A stretch of 64,000 nucleotides of DNA from Blepharisma japonicum (lineage: Eukaryota; Ciliophora; Heterotrichea; Heterotrichida; Blepharismidae), in the NCBI GenBank assembly GCA_949751835.1, contig CATKHK010000028.1, forward strand, positions 248,001 through 312,000, read 5' to 3'. The notes beneath the pieces were generated by a model. The model was not told the DNA's origin and did not search any database. It saw nothing but the letters and a program-made list of their open reading frames with translations. Below are positions 1 through 11,254 of this stretch, in pieces. Position 1 is the first letter of the stretch. Every line of letters begins with the position of its first letter. The translations under genes were made by a program, and so were the position numbers.

Positions 1-2
1 AA

Positions 3-3000
3 GTGGCACTTTATTTGAATGCATGGAAAGATAATATACAGAACATTATCCAAGGCTCTTTTCAAAATGTTGGCAAAGGGTGGTTTAACTTGCACGAAAC
101 CGCTAAAGAGACTTATGAGTTCGGAAAGCTGAAAAAATACCTGACAATGGTAAAAATAATGATGCAGGACTCTTTATTTACCTTGACCCATAAATCCCTT
201 CACAAGTTTGTTGATATTTTAGAAAAATTCATCCCCACTGAAGTATCTATTTACTCCCCAAAAGAAGTCCGCAATCTTTTTGAGCTGACAGAAGAGCAGC
301 TAGCTGTAGACCCTGAATATGCCAGAAATAACCCTCCAATTCCTCTAATTGCTATCGATATTCTCAAAGGAGGAAAAATGTTCTTATACTCTACAGAACC
401 CAGCCAAGTTATAGAAAAAACCAAACAAGTGTTTGAAGAAGGCCTCGCCAAAATAAAAGACATCCCAACAATGGAAGAAGTAGTCATGGAAAGCTTATTT
501 AAAAAACAAGGCGGAAAAACACCTTTAAAAGTCCCTGTAATACCTGTAGACCAGCCAACTCCTCCAAAAGACGAAGAAAAGAAAGTCGGCAAGCTGCCTG
601 ATGAAAACACCTGGGTATGGGATTTGCGAGAAAGAGTAATCAGCTTGATGACAAAGGCAATCCAGCCATTAAACGAGTATATCAAGGTTTACGATAGATT
701 TGAAAGTGTAATGCAGCTAAGCGCTGATAATTATATAAAAAGCTTAGAAGAAGGAGAAGAAGTCTCAGTTGAAGAGCTAAGAGATGAAATCCTTAAACAC
801 CAAGACCTTGAGAAAAAACTACTAGAAGAGATCCCTGAAACTGTCAGAGTGTCCTGCTTTGAGGTCCATTGTAAAGAAGTCAGGAATACTTTAGCAGGAA
901 AACATACTTTATTCGTCAAACAAATCACAGAATTAATAGCCCACCGAGCCAGAGAAAAAAACGCAGCCATGCTCGAAAACTTCAGAAAAATGCACAGAGA
1001 TATTAACAAGCCTCCAAAAGATATAGAAGAGCTTACAGAAATAAAAGACCTAATTGCCAGAGTCCCTATGGAAATAGAAAAGATGAAAATTGATATAGAA
1101 GGTAACATGACCACTTATTCAATACTTGAAAAGTTCCAATATAGATTTACAGTTGATGATATGAATAAGAAATGGGATTTATATGGATACCCTAAGAAAA
1201 CATATGATCTAATAGCTCAAAAAAGTGAAGAGCTTGATAAACAAAAAGAAGTCTTTAAAGAGCATATGGTCACTGAACAGCAAGAATTCAATGAAGCTAT
1301 TGAAGATTTAGAAAATATTGTCAAAACTTTTGTCCAATATACTGATATTAACCAATATAAAGAAACTGCAGAAATGGTGGAAAGAGTCAATAAAAGACTT
1401 GAAGAGTGCATCAATATGGCTAAAACTTATAATCATAGAGAATATTTGTTCGGCTCTGAGACAACTGATTATTCTCAAGTCCATTCGTGTGCTAAAGAAT
1501 TCAAGCCATTTTCAGACCTTTGGCTGACAATTAATAATTGGAATGAAAAGCATGAGCATTGGCTTCATGGAGAATGGGAAACTGTCAGTGGAAGAGAAAT
1601 AGAAGACACAGTAGAAACAGCGACCAAGACAATTTCGCAGGTCCTAAGACATTTTAAAAACAGAGATATCCAAAGCATCTTACCTGTAGTAGAAAAAATC
1701 AAAGGAGACGTTGACTACTTCCGACAATACGTAAAAATGGCTGTTGCACTAAGAAAACCTGGCATGAAAGATAGACATTGGGACCAAATTTCTGCCAAAG
1801 TTGGATTTGAGGTCAGACCATGCCCTGGATTCACCCTTACTAAAGTAATTGAAATGGGCCTCAAGAAGTGGGAAGATTTCTTAGAAGAAGTTGGAGAAAG
1901 AGCTTATAAAGAGTTCCAAATAGAAACCAAGCTAAATGAAATGGAAGCAGCATGGGAAAAAGTTGACTTTGAAGTATTTGATGCCAAAAATACCGATACT
2001 TTTATTCTTGGAGGCATTGACAAAATCCAGAATTTATTAGATGAGCATATTGTAGCTTCACAAGCAATGCAGTTTTCAGCATTTAAAAAGCCATTTGAAG
2101 AAAGAATTGAAGACTGGGTACAGACACTTATGAGAGTCCAAGATATATTAGATGAATGGACTAAATGTCAGGTAAACTGGATGTATCTGCAACCTATTTT
2201 TGACTCAAAAGATATCATGAAGCAGCTGCCAAACGAAACCAAGAAATTCAGAAGTGTAGATGGCACATGGAGGCATACTATGAGCCAAGTCAAAGCTAAC
2301 CCTAATGTCATCAAAACTTGTAAAAATGAAGGAAGGCTTGAAGCTTTAAGAGAAGCCAACAGAAACTTAGAAGCAGTCCAAAAAGAGCTCAACAACTATT
2401 TGGAAACCAAAAGAGCTGCTTTTTCACGTTTCTATTTCTTATCTAACGACGACCTTTTGTCAATCATCTCAGAAACCAAAGATCCAACCCGTGTGCAGCC
2501 TCATTTGAGAAAAGTCTTTGAAAATATGGACAAGCTTGAGTTTCATGAGGATAAATCCATCCATTCAATGTTTTCTTGTGAAGGAGAACAGGTAGCTTTT
2601 GTTAGGCCAATTGACCCGAAAGACAAAAATGTAGAATTCTGGATGGGCGAGCTTGAAGATATGATGAAAGAAAGTGTCAGATATGTCCTTAAAAATAGCA
2701 TTGATGAGTATTTAAAGAAGCCAAGAAATGAATGGGTGCTAAGACATCCTGGACAATGTGTGCTGAATGGCTCTCAAGTCCACTGGACTAGTGATGTAGA
2801 AGCTGCAATTCTGAAAGGACTAGAAGGTGTACAGGACTACTATAAGTTTTTAGGAGATCAACTTATGGACACTGTTAAACTTGTAAGAGGAAATTTGACA
2901 AACCAAGAGTCTACAACGTTGGGAGCACTTATTGTTATTGATGTCCATGCTAGAGATGTCGTGTTTAGACTGATTGAAAATAAAGTGACGTCTATTGAAG

Positions 3001-6000
3001 ATTTTGACTGGATCGCACAACTTAGGTACTATTGGGAAGATGACGATTGTTTTGTTAAATGTATCCAAACAAGGTTCCCATATGGCTATGAATATTTAGG
3101 TAACACTCCAAGGCTGGTTATTACTCCTTTGACTGATAAATGCTATATGACACTTATGGGAGCACTTAACCTGAACTTAGGAGGTGCCCCAGCAGGTCCT
3201 GCAGGAACAGGAAAAACAGAGTCTGTAAAAGATCTTTCCAAAGGTCTCGCTAAGCAAGTTGTCGTCTTTAACTGCTCAGAAGGTATGGACCATATTATGG
3301 TTGCCAAATTCTTCAAAGGCCTTGCATGCTCAGGTGCTTGGGCTTGTTTTGATGAGTTTAACAGAATTTATATTGAAGTGCTTTCTGTCATTGCCCAGCA
3401 GCTTCAAACTTTGCTTGACCACAAGCGAACTGGCGACCTTGAGTTTGAATTTGAAGCTTCCAGTATCAAAATGCTGCCTACTTTTTCAGTTTTTATTACT
3501 ATGAACCCTGGGTATGCTGGCCGTACAGAGCTTCCTGACAACTTAAAAGCCTTATTCAGGCCAGTGGCTATGATGGTTCCCGATTACGCTATGATCGGTG
3601 AAATTATGCTTTATTCCTTTGGTTTCTCCCAAGCTAGAGAACTTGCCAAAAAAATGGTTGACACCTTTAAGCTAAGCTCAGAACAGCTTAGTTCACAAGA
3701 CCATTATGATTATGGTATGAGAGCTGTCAGATCAGTCATTAATGCTGCTGGTCTTATTAAAAGAGCTGAGCCTGATATGGACGAAGAGCAGTTGTTGCTC
3801 CGTGCATTAAGAGATGTAAATGTCCCGAAATTCTTAAAAGATGATCTTCCGTTGTTCGATAACATCATTATTGATCTTTTCCCACATGTAGAACGCCCTA
3901 ATATTAATAGAAAACCTCTTGATCAGTCTATATTAGAAACTTGTGCCAAGCTAAACTTGCAGCCTGAAGACTCTTTTATTGATAAAATCTTCCAACTTTA
4001 TGATACCATCAAAGTTAGACATGGACTTATGATCGTCGGCCCTACAGGAGGTGGAAAAACAGTCAACTACAAAGTACTCTCCAATGCAATGAGCGCGCTA
4101 AAGCATCTTGACCAGTTTGACGAAGTTTTTGTGCACATTTTGAACCCAAAATCTATCACAATGGGTCAACTTTATGGTAAATTTGACGAGCTTACCCACG
4201 AGTGGACTGATGGAGTGCTTGCAGATATCATCAGAAAATGTGTCAGAGACCAGCATAATCCTCCTTATACAAATAAGCATTGGGTTATGTTTGATGGGCC
4301 TGTGGATGCGCTGTGGATTGAAAGTATGAACACTGTGTTGGATGATAATAAAAAGTTATGTTTGAACTCTGGTGAAATTATTAACCTTTCTCAACATATG
4401 ACTATGATGTTTGAGGTCGAAGATTTGGCTGTCGCTTCACCAGCTACTGTATCTAGATGTGGTATGGTTTATATGGAGCCTGTATCGCTTGGATTGCCAC
4501 CATTAGTTAGAAGCTGGCTTAATACACTGCCTCCCAAAGTAAAAGAGAATGATAATATTAGAAATAAACTGTCACAATTCTTTGAAATTTATACTTACCC
4601 ACTGATAAAATATGTGAGAAAGTCACTTGTAGAACCTGTTATGTCTATGGACAATAATCTTTGTCATAGTGTTTGTAGAATACTAAACTGCTATTTAGGA
4701 AAATACTATGATACTGAACTTAAGGTAGTTAGCCCTGAAGAAGTTGCTGAATTAGAAGAAGTAATTGAAGGAATCTTTTTGTATGCCACAATTTGGGCTT
4801 TAGGAGTAACCACAAATAATGATGGTAGAAAGAAATTTGATCATGCTCTTAGAGATATCATGAAGACGAGGCCACTTAACCCAGCATTCCCAGAAACTGG
4901 AACTGTATATGATTGGTTCTTTGACCCTACCACTAAAACTTATAAGATTTGGACTGATACTGTTCCTCCATATGAAGTAGACCCTCATGCGCATTTTAAC
5001 GAAATTGTGGTCCCTACTATGGATTCTATAAGAAGCAAGTATCTTACCAGACTGCTCCTTACCAACAAATACCATGTACTGTCTCCAGGCCCGACTGGTA
5101 CAGGCAAATCTGTCAACGCGAACAGTATGTTAGGAGGCGAAATGCCTGAAAATTACCAATACATCAGTTTAACATTTTCAGCACAAACATCAGCAAACCA
5201 AACTCAAGACCTTATTGATGGCAAAGTGCAGCGTAGAAAGAACAAAGAATATGGCCCACCTCCAGGCAAGTATTATGTAATCTTTGTAGATGATCTTAAT
5301 ATGCCTAAAAAAGAGAAATATGGAGCCCAGCCTCCTCTTGAGCTATTAAGACAGTGGATGGACCATCATGGCTGGTATGACCGCAAAGATAAGTTCAAAA
5401 AAGATATTGTAGATGTAGTATTCTTGTCAGCTATGGGTCCTCCAGGAGGAGGTAGATCACAGATCACTAATAGGCTTGTCCGTCATTTCAATATCTTAAC
5501 CTACACAATTCTTGAAGAATCTGATATCACTATGATTTTCTCCAAAATTCTGGGAGCTTTCTTAAGACCATACCAAGAGCCTATCAGAAACTCAGTACCA
5601 AACTTAGTCAGTGCCTCAATTGAGCTTTATAATATAGTCGAAAAAACACTTCTGCCAACTCCTGACAGATCTCACTATACTTTTAACTTAAGAGATATGG
5701 CCCATGTCTTCGAAGGAATCTGCTCTTCAGACCCTAAAGTAACTTATGAATATATAACAATCGTCAGACTCTGGTGCCATGAAAATTTGCGTGTCTTTGG
5801 AGACCGTTTAATTAATAATGACGATCTCAAAATTCTAAATTCAGCTCTCAAGACCAAAGTTGAAGAAATTTTCAAGATAAAAGCTGATGAAGTGTTTGCA
5901 AGAGAAAGGCTTATTTTCTGCCATTTCTTGAACCAAAATCTCCCTGAAGAGCAAAGGGTTTATGAAGAAGTCGCAAATACTGAAGAACTCATGAGAACTG

Positions 6001-9000
6001 TTAATGACTATTTGGATGGATATAATGATAGGTATACTAAACGACAAATGAAGCTTGTTATGTTCTTAGATGCCTGTTGCCATATTACCAGGATTTGTAG
6101 AATCCTAAGACAACCTCAAGGAAATGCATTGTTACTTGGTGTGGGTGGTTCTGGAAGACAAAGCTTAAGCAAACTTTCTGCTTTTATAATGGAAACAGAG
6201 CTAAAACAAATAGAAATCACAAAGAGTTACAATATGGCCCAATGGAGAGAAGACTTAAAGTTCGCACTTAAGTTTGCAGGTGTTAAAAACGAAAGAGTCA
6301 TTTTCTTGCTTGTAGATACCCAGATTATCGATGAACAAATGTTAGAAGACGTCAATAATGTGCTGAACTCTGGTGATGTCCCTAATATTTATAAAGCAGA
6401 CGACTGGGAAGACATTGCAGGCGTTGGCAAGCCTGAGTGTCAACGTAAAGGGATCCAGCTCTCTGAGATGAATATCATGTCTCAGTATTTAGGAAGAGTC
6501 AAAAAGAACATCCACATCATTTTAGCTATGAGCCCTATAGGAGAAGCTTTCAGAAGTAGACTTCGTATGTTTCCATCACTCATTAACTGTTGTACCATCG
6601 ATTGGTTTACAGACTGGCCTGAAGAAGCTCTTGTGTCAGTCGCCAGAGGCCAACTATTAGAAGATGACCTTAATATAGACAACAGCATAGAGCCTTTAGT
6701 CCAATTTTTCAAGGTCGTCCACAAGTCAGTTGATGGAATGTCACAAAGGTATCTTAACGAGCTTAGAAGGCATAACTATGTGACTCCAACGTCCTATTTA
6801 GAACTTGTCAGATGTTTTAAGACTCTTTTATTAGATAAACGTGCACAACTAACGACTATGAAAAATAGATTCTCTGGAGGAGTCGAAAGGCTTATTAAAG
6901 CAGCCCACGAAGTCGAAATCATGAAAGCCAAACTGCAAAAAATGAAGCCAGAGCTTGCTGATGCACAAAAAGAGAGTGAGCGTATGATGGAAAAAATCGT
7001 GGTTGATAAAGCATCTGCAGAAGAAACCCAAAAAAGTGTAGCCAAAGAAGAAGCAAGTGCCCAAGAAAAGGCTGATGAAGTAGAAAAACTCCAGTCTCAA
7101 GCCCAAAGCGAGCTAGATGAAGCTTTGCCACTACTAGATAAAGCTCTTGAAAGTGTAAAGCAGCTTAAAAAAGAGCAGCTTGTCGAAATCAAATCATTCA
7201 CTACTCCAGCACTAGGTATCGTCAAAACCATGGAAACTGTATGTTACTTTTTCAAAATCAGGCCAGTCAAGAAAAACGACCCCAACAAGCTTGGAGCTAA
7301 AATTGACGATTACTGGGAAGCCTCGAAAAATGAGCTGCTAAAGAATCCAAAAGCTCTATTAGAAGATCTATTGCATTATGATAAAGAATCAATCACAGAA
7401 GAACTGATAGAAAGAGTCAGACCAAAAGTAGAGGACAAAGACTTCGCCCCTGAAGCTATTAAAGTGGTTTCAGTGCCTTGTGGTGCTATGTGTGCTTGGG
7501 TGCATGCAATGTATAAGTTTTATCATGTTAATAAACAGGTCGATCCTCTCAGAAGGCAAGTCGCACAGCTGAATTCAGAATTGGAGGTAAGTAGGTCATT
7601 ACTTAAAGAAGCAAAAGCGAGGCTTAAAGAAGTCACAGATCAAATTGAAGAACTGGAAAGGAGCTATGAAGCTTGTATGCAGAGACAAGAAATGCTCAAA
7701 GAAAGCATCAATGATTGCGAGATAAAACTAGAAAGAGCTGAAAAACTTATTGGTGGTCTAGGTGGTGAGCAAGCTAGGTGGACTCGTGAGTCAGAAGTCC
7801 TAGCCGGAATGATCATCAAACTCCCAGGAGACTGCGCCCTTTCAGCTGGTATGGTTGCTTATACAGGCGCTTTTACAGGCACATATAGAGGAGCTTTAGA
7901 AACAATGTGGAGAAACTCTCTCAAAGAATTCGGCATCGACCATACAGATGGAGTAAACATGAGGTCAACCCTTGGAGATCCAGTTGTCCTACAAACCTGG
8001 AAAGCTGCTGGGCTTCCTTCAGATGCAGTCTCAATTGAAAACGGTATCATTATATCAAAAGCCAGAAGATGGCCACTTATGATTGACCCTCAAAACCAAG
8101 CTAACAACTTCATTAAAAAGCTTGGAAAAGACCACGACGAAGGCATTGAGTTCTGCAAAGCTTCAGACTCCAACATTATTAGAAATCTCGGGACTGCCAT
8201 TATGAACGGCAAATACTTTTTAATAGAAAACGTAGGCGAAGAGCTTGACCCAGCACTAGAATCAGTCCTCCTGCAACAAGTAGTCAAAGAAGGTGCAGGA
8301 TTTTCAATCAGAATCGGTGATAAAAATGTGGAGTACAACAAGAACTTCAAATTTTACATGACAACAACCTTGCCAAACCCTCATTATTCCCCTGAAACTT
8401 GTGTAAAAGTCACTTTGCTTAACTTCGCCATTACTCCTGAAGGTCTTGAAGAACAAATGCTTGGAACTGTTGTAGCAAAAGAAAACCCTCAGTTAGAAGA
8501 AACTAAAAGCTTGCTGATCCAGCAGAATGCTAGAGCCCAAAGAGATCTTAAGCAGATTGAAGATCTGATTCTTGAACAGATTTCGAGCTCAGAAGAAAAC
8601 ATTTTGGAAAATAAAGAACTTATTGATACCTTGGCTGCTAGTAAATTAACGTCTACAAATATCATGATGAAAGTGGAAGAAGCTAAAAAGACTGAGCTGG
8701 AAATTGACTCTAAAAGAGAAAGCTATAGACCTGTAGCGTTTAGGGCTTCTTTATTGTTTTTCTCAATTATCAATTTGTCGAATATTGATCCTATGTATCA
8801 ATATTCGTTGCAGTGGTTTACAAGGCTGTTTGAGCTTGGAATTGATAATGCGCCAAATCCAGGAGGGATTGATGAAAGGCTTACATCACTAAATGAATAT
8901 TTCACGTATTCGCTTTATCAAAACGTCTGCAGAAGTCTTTTCGAGAACCACAAGCTGCTTTTCAGCTTTATTTTAGTTGTAAAAATCCTTGATGGGTATG

Positions 9001-11198
9001 GACAGATTGACCCTGAAGAGTGGAGATATATGCTCACAGGGCCTCAAGGGGCAGTGTCAATCCCTCCAAACCCAACTACTTGGCTTAACGATAACACCTG
9101 GAAAACGATGTATGAAGAAATCCATGGACTTGAAGATTTAAAGGTCTTCAAAGGCTTTGAAAGGTACTTTATCACCAATATTGACCAATTCAGAAAGATA
9201 TTTGACGCAGTAAACGCACACGAAGAGCCACTTCCTATAGAATGGCAGAGCAAGCTAAACGAATTCCAAAGAATGCTGGTCCTCAAAGCAATTAGATCTG
9301 ACAAAATGATTTCTGCTATACAGAACTGGGTCACCCTTAAACAAGGTAGGAAATTTATCATCCCCCCTACATTTGACTTAGGACTAATTTATCAAGACTC
9401 AGGTGTAACCACTCCTCTTATTTGTGTCCTAAGTCCTGGTTCTGATCCAATTTCTGCAATTATGAGATTCGCTGAAGAAAAAGGAATGACCAAAAAAATG
9501 ACGTCAATTTCTTTAGGTCAAGGACAAGGTGAAAAAGCTAAGAAAAGTGTTGACGACGCGAAAAGCAGAGGAGAATGGGTTTTGCTACAAAACTGTCACT
9601 TGGCAGCTAGTTGGATGCCTCAGCTAGAAAAAACAGTTGAAGAATTTGATGATTCTATACATAGAGATTTCAGGCTCTGGCTGACTTCTATGCCATCTAA
9701 AGATTTCCCAGTTTCTGTCTTGCAGAATGGTATTAAAATGACTATTGAGCCTCCACAAGGGCTAAGGTCAAATCTGCTACTTTCTTATTCTTCAGTAGAT
9801 GACAAACAATTAGAAGACTGCAATAAGGTAGAAGCTTTCAAGACCTTATACTTTGGGTTCTGCTTCTTCCACGCCATTGTCCAAGATCGTAGAAAATTCG
9901 GTCCAATTGGCTGGAATATCCAATACGAGTTCACAAATGAAGATTTAGGGGTCACTCTAAAGCAGCTGAGGCTGTTTTTAAATCAAAATTCTGAAATTAT
10001 CCCATATAAAGTCCTCAATATTTTAGGAGCAGACGTAAACTATGGTGGCCGTGTAACTGATGATAAAGACTGCAGACTTATCGTGACCATCCTTAGAAAC
10101 TACATTTGTCCTGAAGTGTTCGATCCGAACTATAAATTCTCCACATCAGGGAAATACTTCGCTCCACCTCTAGGCAAAAAAGAAGACTATGTAAAATACA
10201 TTGAAAGCCTTGACTTAAATCCTGAGCCAGAAGTCTTCGGTCTTCATGATAACGCTGAAATTATTACAGCTCAAAATGAGACTCGTAAAGTTTTCGAAAT
10301 CATTTTAAGTATGCAGCCAAGATCTGGAGCTGGAAGCGGTAAAAGTAGAGAAGAAATAATCAGAGAAATTGCCCAGAATATTGAAACCCAGATGCCGAAG
10401 AAATTCTCACTTGAAGATGTAGGAACTCAATACCCTACCCAATATAATGAATCAATGAACACTGTGCTGTTCCAAGAAGTCGTGAAATATCAAAGGCTGC
10501 TGCTGGTAATGGAAAGCACCTTGACAAATGTACAAAAAGCATTGGTCGGGAAGATTGTTATGAGTGACGAGCTTGAGCTCATTGCAAAAGCTTTGTTTGT
10601 TAATCAAGTGCCTGAGCTGTGGGCTAATGTAGGATTTCTGTCTTTGAAGCCGCTGTCGTCATGGTTCCAAGACTTGCAGGACAGAATGAAATTCTTGAAT
10701 GAGTGGATTTCTAATGGTACACCTAAGATCTTTTGGATTTCTGGGTTTTTCTTCCCTCAAGCTTTTATTACAGGAACTCTTCAGAACTATGCAAGAAAAC
10801 ATGTGATTCCAATTGACCATTTAAGCTTTAGGTTCGAAGTTTTGGATAATTTGAGGGTTGAAGATATCAGAGAAAAACCAGATGATGGATGTTATGTGTA
10901 TGGACTGTGGCTAGAAGGCGCAAGATGGGATAGAAACCGCCATTGCTTGTCTTGGAGTTTCCCTAAGGATTTATATACAGAAATGCCAATTATCCACTTC
11001 CTACCTTCTGTTGACCGTAAACCACCTGAGACAGGAATTTATCAATGCCCTGTTTACAAAGTTTTATCTAGAAGAGGTACTTTGTCAACAACTGGCCATT
11101 CAACTAACTTTGTGCTATTTTTAGAATTAACATCAAAAGAGTCACAAGATATATGGATTAGAGCAGGAGTCGCTTTATTCTTAGGTTTAAGAAGTTAA
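3..11198 (+). CDS. Axonemal dynein heavy chain, inner-arm single-headed type (5' partial)
   Basis: This is the motor subunit of an axonemal dynein, which slides outer doublet microtubules by ATP hydrolysis. The frame is open from the left edge for 3,731 residues, so the N-terminal tail (several hundred residues of a usual 4,000-4,500) and the true start lie outside the window. The linker precedes AAA1 with GPAGTGKT near residue 1065, AAA2 with GPTGGGKT near 1346, AAA3 with GPTGTGKS near 1697 and AAA4 with the altered P-loop GVGGSGRQ near 2046. The coiled-coil stalk and microtubule-binding tip span about 2280-2610, then AAA5/6 and the C-terminal domain. The C-terminal CPVYK and RGTLSTTGHSTN motifs are typical of the DNAH1/3/6/7/12 group; the LYTEM segment leans to DNAH1, which is a weak inference. 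There is no TGA codon in the whole frame: all Trp are TGG. The stop is TAA. Confidence 0.96.
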   Translation: MALYLNAWKDNIQNIIQGSFQNVGKGWFNLHETAKETYEFGKLKKYLTMVKIMMQDSLFTLTHKSLHKFVDILEKFIPTEVSIYSPKEVRNLFELTEEQLAVDPEYARNNPPIPLIAIDILKGGKMFLYSTEPSQVIEKTKQVFEEGLAKIKDIPTMEEVVMESLFKKQGGKTPLKVPVIPVDQPTPPKDEEKKVGKLPDENTWVWDLRERVISLMTKAIQPLNEYIKVYDRFESVMQLSADNYIKSLEEGEEVSVEELRDEILKHQDLEKKLLEEIPETVRVSCFEVHCKEVRNTLAGKHTLFVKQITELIAHRAREKNAAMLENFRKMHRDINKPPKDIEELTEIKDLIARVPMEIEKMKIDIEGNMTTYSILEKFQYRFTVDDMNKKWDLYGYPKKTYDLIAQKSEELDKQKEVFKEHMVTEQQEFNEAIEDLENIVKTFVQYTDINQYKETAEMVERVNKRLEECINMAKTYNHREYLFGSETTDYSQVHSCAKEFKPFSDLWLTINNWNEKHEHWLHGEWETVSGREIEDTVETATKTISQVLRHFKNRDIQSILPVVEKIKGDVDYFRQYVKMAVALRKPGMKDRHWDQISAKVGFEVRPCPGFTLTKVIEMGLKKWEDFLEEVGERAYKEFQIETKLNEMEAAWEKVDFEVFDAKNTDTFILGGIDKIQNLLDEHIVASQAMQFSAFKKPFEERIEDWVQTLMRVQDILDEWTKCQVNWMYLQPIFDSKDIMKQLPNETKKFRSVDGTWRHTMSQVKANPNVIKTCKNEGRLEALREANRNLEAVQKELNNYLETKRAAFSRFYFLSNDDLLSIISETKDPTRVQPHLRKVFENMDKLEFHEDKSIHSMFSCEGEQVAFVRPIDPKDKNVEFWMGELEDMMKESVRYVLKNSIDEYLKKPRNEWVLRHPGQCVLNGSQVHWTSDVEAAILKGLEGVQDYYKFLGDQLMDTVKLVRGNLTNQESTTLGALIVIDVHARDVVFRLIENKVTSIEDFDWIAQLRYYWEDDDCFVKCIQTRFPYGYEYLGNTPRLVITPLTDKCYMTLMGALNLNLGGAPAGPAGTGKTESVKDLSKGLAKQVVVFNCSEGMDHIMVAKFFKGLACSGAWACFDEFNRIYIEVLSVIAQQLQTLLDHKRTGDLEFEFEASSIKMLPTFSVFITMNPGYAGRTELPDNLKALFRPVAMMVPDYAMIGEIMLYSFGFSQARELAKKMVDTFKLSSEQLSSQDHYDYGMRAVRSVINAAGLIKRAEPDMDEEQLLLRALRDVNVPKFLKDDLPLFDNIIIDLFPHVERPNINRKPLDQSILETCAKLNLQPEDSFIDKIFQLYDTIKVRHGLMIVGPTGGGKTVNYKVLSNAMSALKHLDQFDEVFVHILNPKSITMGQLYGKFDELTHEWTDGVLADIIRKCVRDQHNPPYTNKHWVMFDGPVDALWIESMNTVLDDNKKLCLNSGEIINLSQHMTMMFEVEDLAVASPATVSRCGMVYMEPVSLGLPPLVRSWLNTLPPKVKENDNIRNKLSQFFEIYTYPLIKYVRKSLVEPVMSMDNNLCHSVCRILNCYLGKYYDTELKVVSPEEVAELEEVIEGIFLYATIWALGVTTNNDGRKKFDHALRDIMKTRPLNPAFPETGTVYDWFFDPTTKTYKIWTDTVPPYEVDPHAHFNEIVVPTMDSIRSKYLTRLLLTNKYHVLSPGPTGTGKSVNANSMLGGEMPENYQYISLTFSAQTSANQTQDLIDGKVQRRKNKEYGPPPGKYYVIFVDDLNMPKKEKYGAQPPLELLRQWMDHHGWYDRKDKFKKDIVDVVFLSAMGPPGGGRSQITNRLVRHFNILTYTILEESDITMIFSKILGAFLRPYQEPIRNSVPNLVSASIELYNIVEKTLLPTPDRSHYTFNLRDMAHVFEGICSSDPKVTYEYITIVRLWCHENLRVFGDRLINNDDLKILNSALKTKVEEIFKIKADEVFARERLIFCHFLNQNLPEEQRVYEEVANTEELMRTVNDYLDGYNDRYTKRQMKLVMFLDACCHITRICRILRQPQGNALLLGVGGSGRQSLSKLSAFIMETELKQIEITKSYNMAQWREDLKFALKFAGVKNERVIFLLVDTQIIDEQMLEDVNNVLNSGDVPNIYKADDWEDIAGVGKPECQRKGIQLSEMNIMSQYLGRVKKNIHIILAMSPIGEAFRSRLRMFPSLINCCTIDWFTDWPEEALVSVARGQLLEDDLNIDNSIEPLVQFFKVVHKSVDGMSQRYLNELRRHNYVTPTSYLELVRCFKTLLLDKRAQLTTMKNRFSGGVERLIKAAHEVEIMKAKLQKMKPELADAQKESERMMEKIVVDKASAEETQKSVAKEEASAQEKADEVEKLQSQAQSELDEALPLLDKALESVKQLKKEQLVEIKSFTTPALGIVKTMETVCYFFKIRPVKKNDPNKLGAKIDDYWEASKNELLKNPKALLEDLLHYDKESITEELIERVRPKVEDKDFAPEAIKVVSVPCGAMCAWVHAMYKFYHVNKQVDPLRRQVAQLNSELEVSRSLLKEAKARLKEVTDQIEELERSYEACMQRQEMLKESINDCEIKLERAEKLIGGLGGEQARWTRESEVLAGMIIKLPGDCALSAGMVAYTGAFTGTYRGALETMWRNSLKEFGIDHTDGVNMRSTLGDPVVLQTWKAAGLPSDAVSIENGIIISKARRWPLMIDPQNQANNFIKKLGKDHDEGIEFCKASDSNIIRNLGTAIMNGKYFLIENVGEELDPALESVLLQQVVKEGAGFSIRIGDKNVEYNKNFKFYMTTTLPNPHYSPETCVKVTLLNFAITPEGLEEQMLGTVVAKENPQLEETKSLLIQQNARAQRDLKQIEDLILEQISSSEENILENKELIDTLAASKLTSTNIMMKVEEAKKTELEIDSKRESYRPVAFRASLLFFSIINLSNIDPMYQYSLQWFTRLFELGIDNAPNPGGIDERLTSLNEYFTYSLYQNVCRSLFENHKLLFSFILVVKILDGYGQIDPEEWRYMLTGPQGAVSIPPNPTTWLNDNTWKTMYEEIHGLEDLKVFKGFERYFITNIDQFRKIFDAVNAHEEPLPIEWQSKLNEFQRMLVLKAIRSDKMISAIQNWVTLKQGRKFIIPPTFDLGLIYQDSGVTTPLICVLSPGSDPISAIMRFAEEKGMTKKMTSISLGQGQGEKAKKSVDDAKSRGEWVLLQNCHLAASWMPQLEKTVEEFDDSIHRDFRLWLTSMPSKDFPVSVLQNGIKMTIEPPQGLRSNLLLSYSSVDDKQLEDCNKVEAFKTLYFGFCFFHAIVQDRRKFGPIGWNIQYEFTNEDLGVTLKQLRLFLNQNSEIIPYKVLNILGADVNYGGRVTDDKDCRLIVTILRNYICPEVFDPNYKFSTSGKYFAPPLGKKEDYVKYIESLDLNPEPEVFGLHDNAEIITAQNETRKVFEIILSMQPRSGAGSGKSREEIIREIAQNIETQMPKKFSLEDVGTQYPTQYNESMNTVLFQEVVKYQRLLLVMESTLTNVQKALVGKIVMSDELELIAKALFVNQVPELWANVGFLSLKPLSSWFQDLQDRMKFLNEWISNGTPKIFWISGFFFPQAFITGTLQNYARKHVIPIDHLSFRFEVLDNLRVEDIREKPDDGCYVYGLWLEGARWDRNRHCLSWSFPKDLYTEMPIIHFLPSVDRKPPETGIYQCPVYKVLSRRGTLSTTGHSTNFVLFLELTSKESQDIWIRAGVALFLGLRS

Positions 11199-11254
11199 AT
11201 AATATTTATGAAAATATTAAAGACTATGGTAAATAAAATTGTAATGTCACATAA

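Noticed and set aside
7587-7610. GTAAGTAG start of a possible intron in the dynein gene
   Set aside because: No AG at 15-16 nt, and the segment continues the stalk coiled coil in frame.
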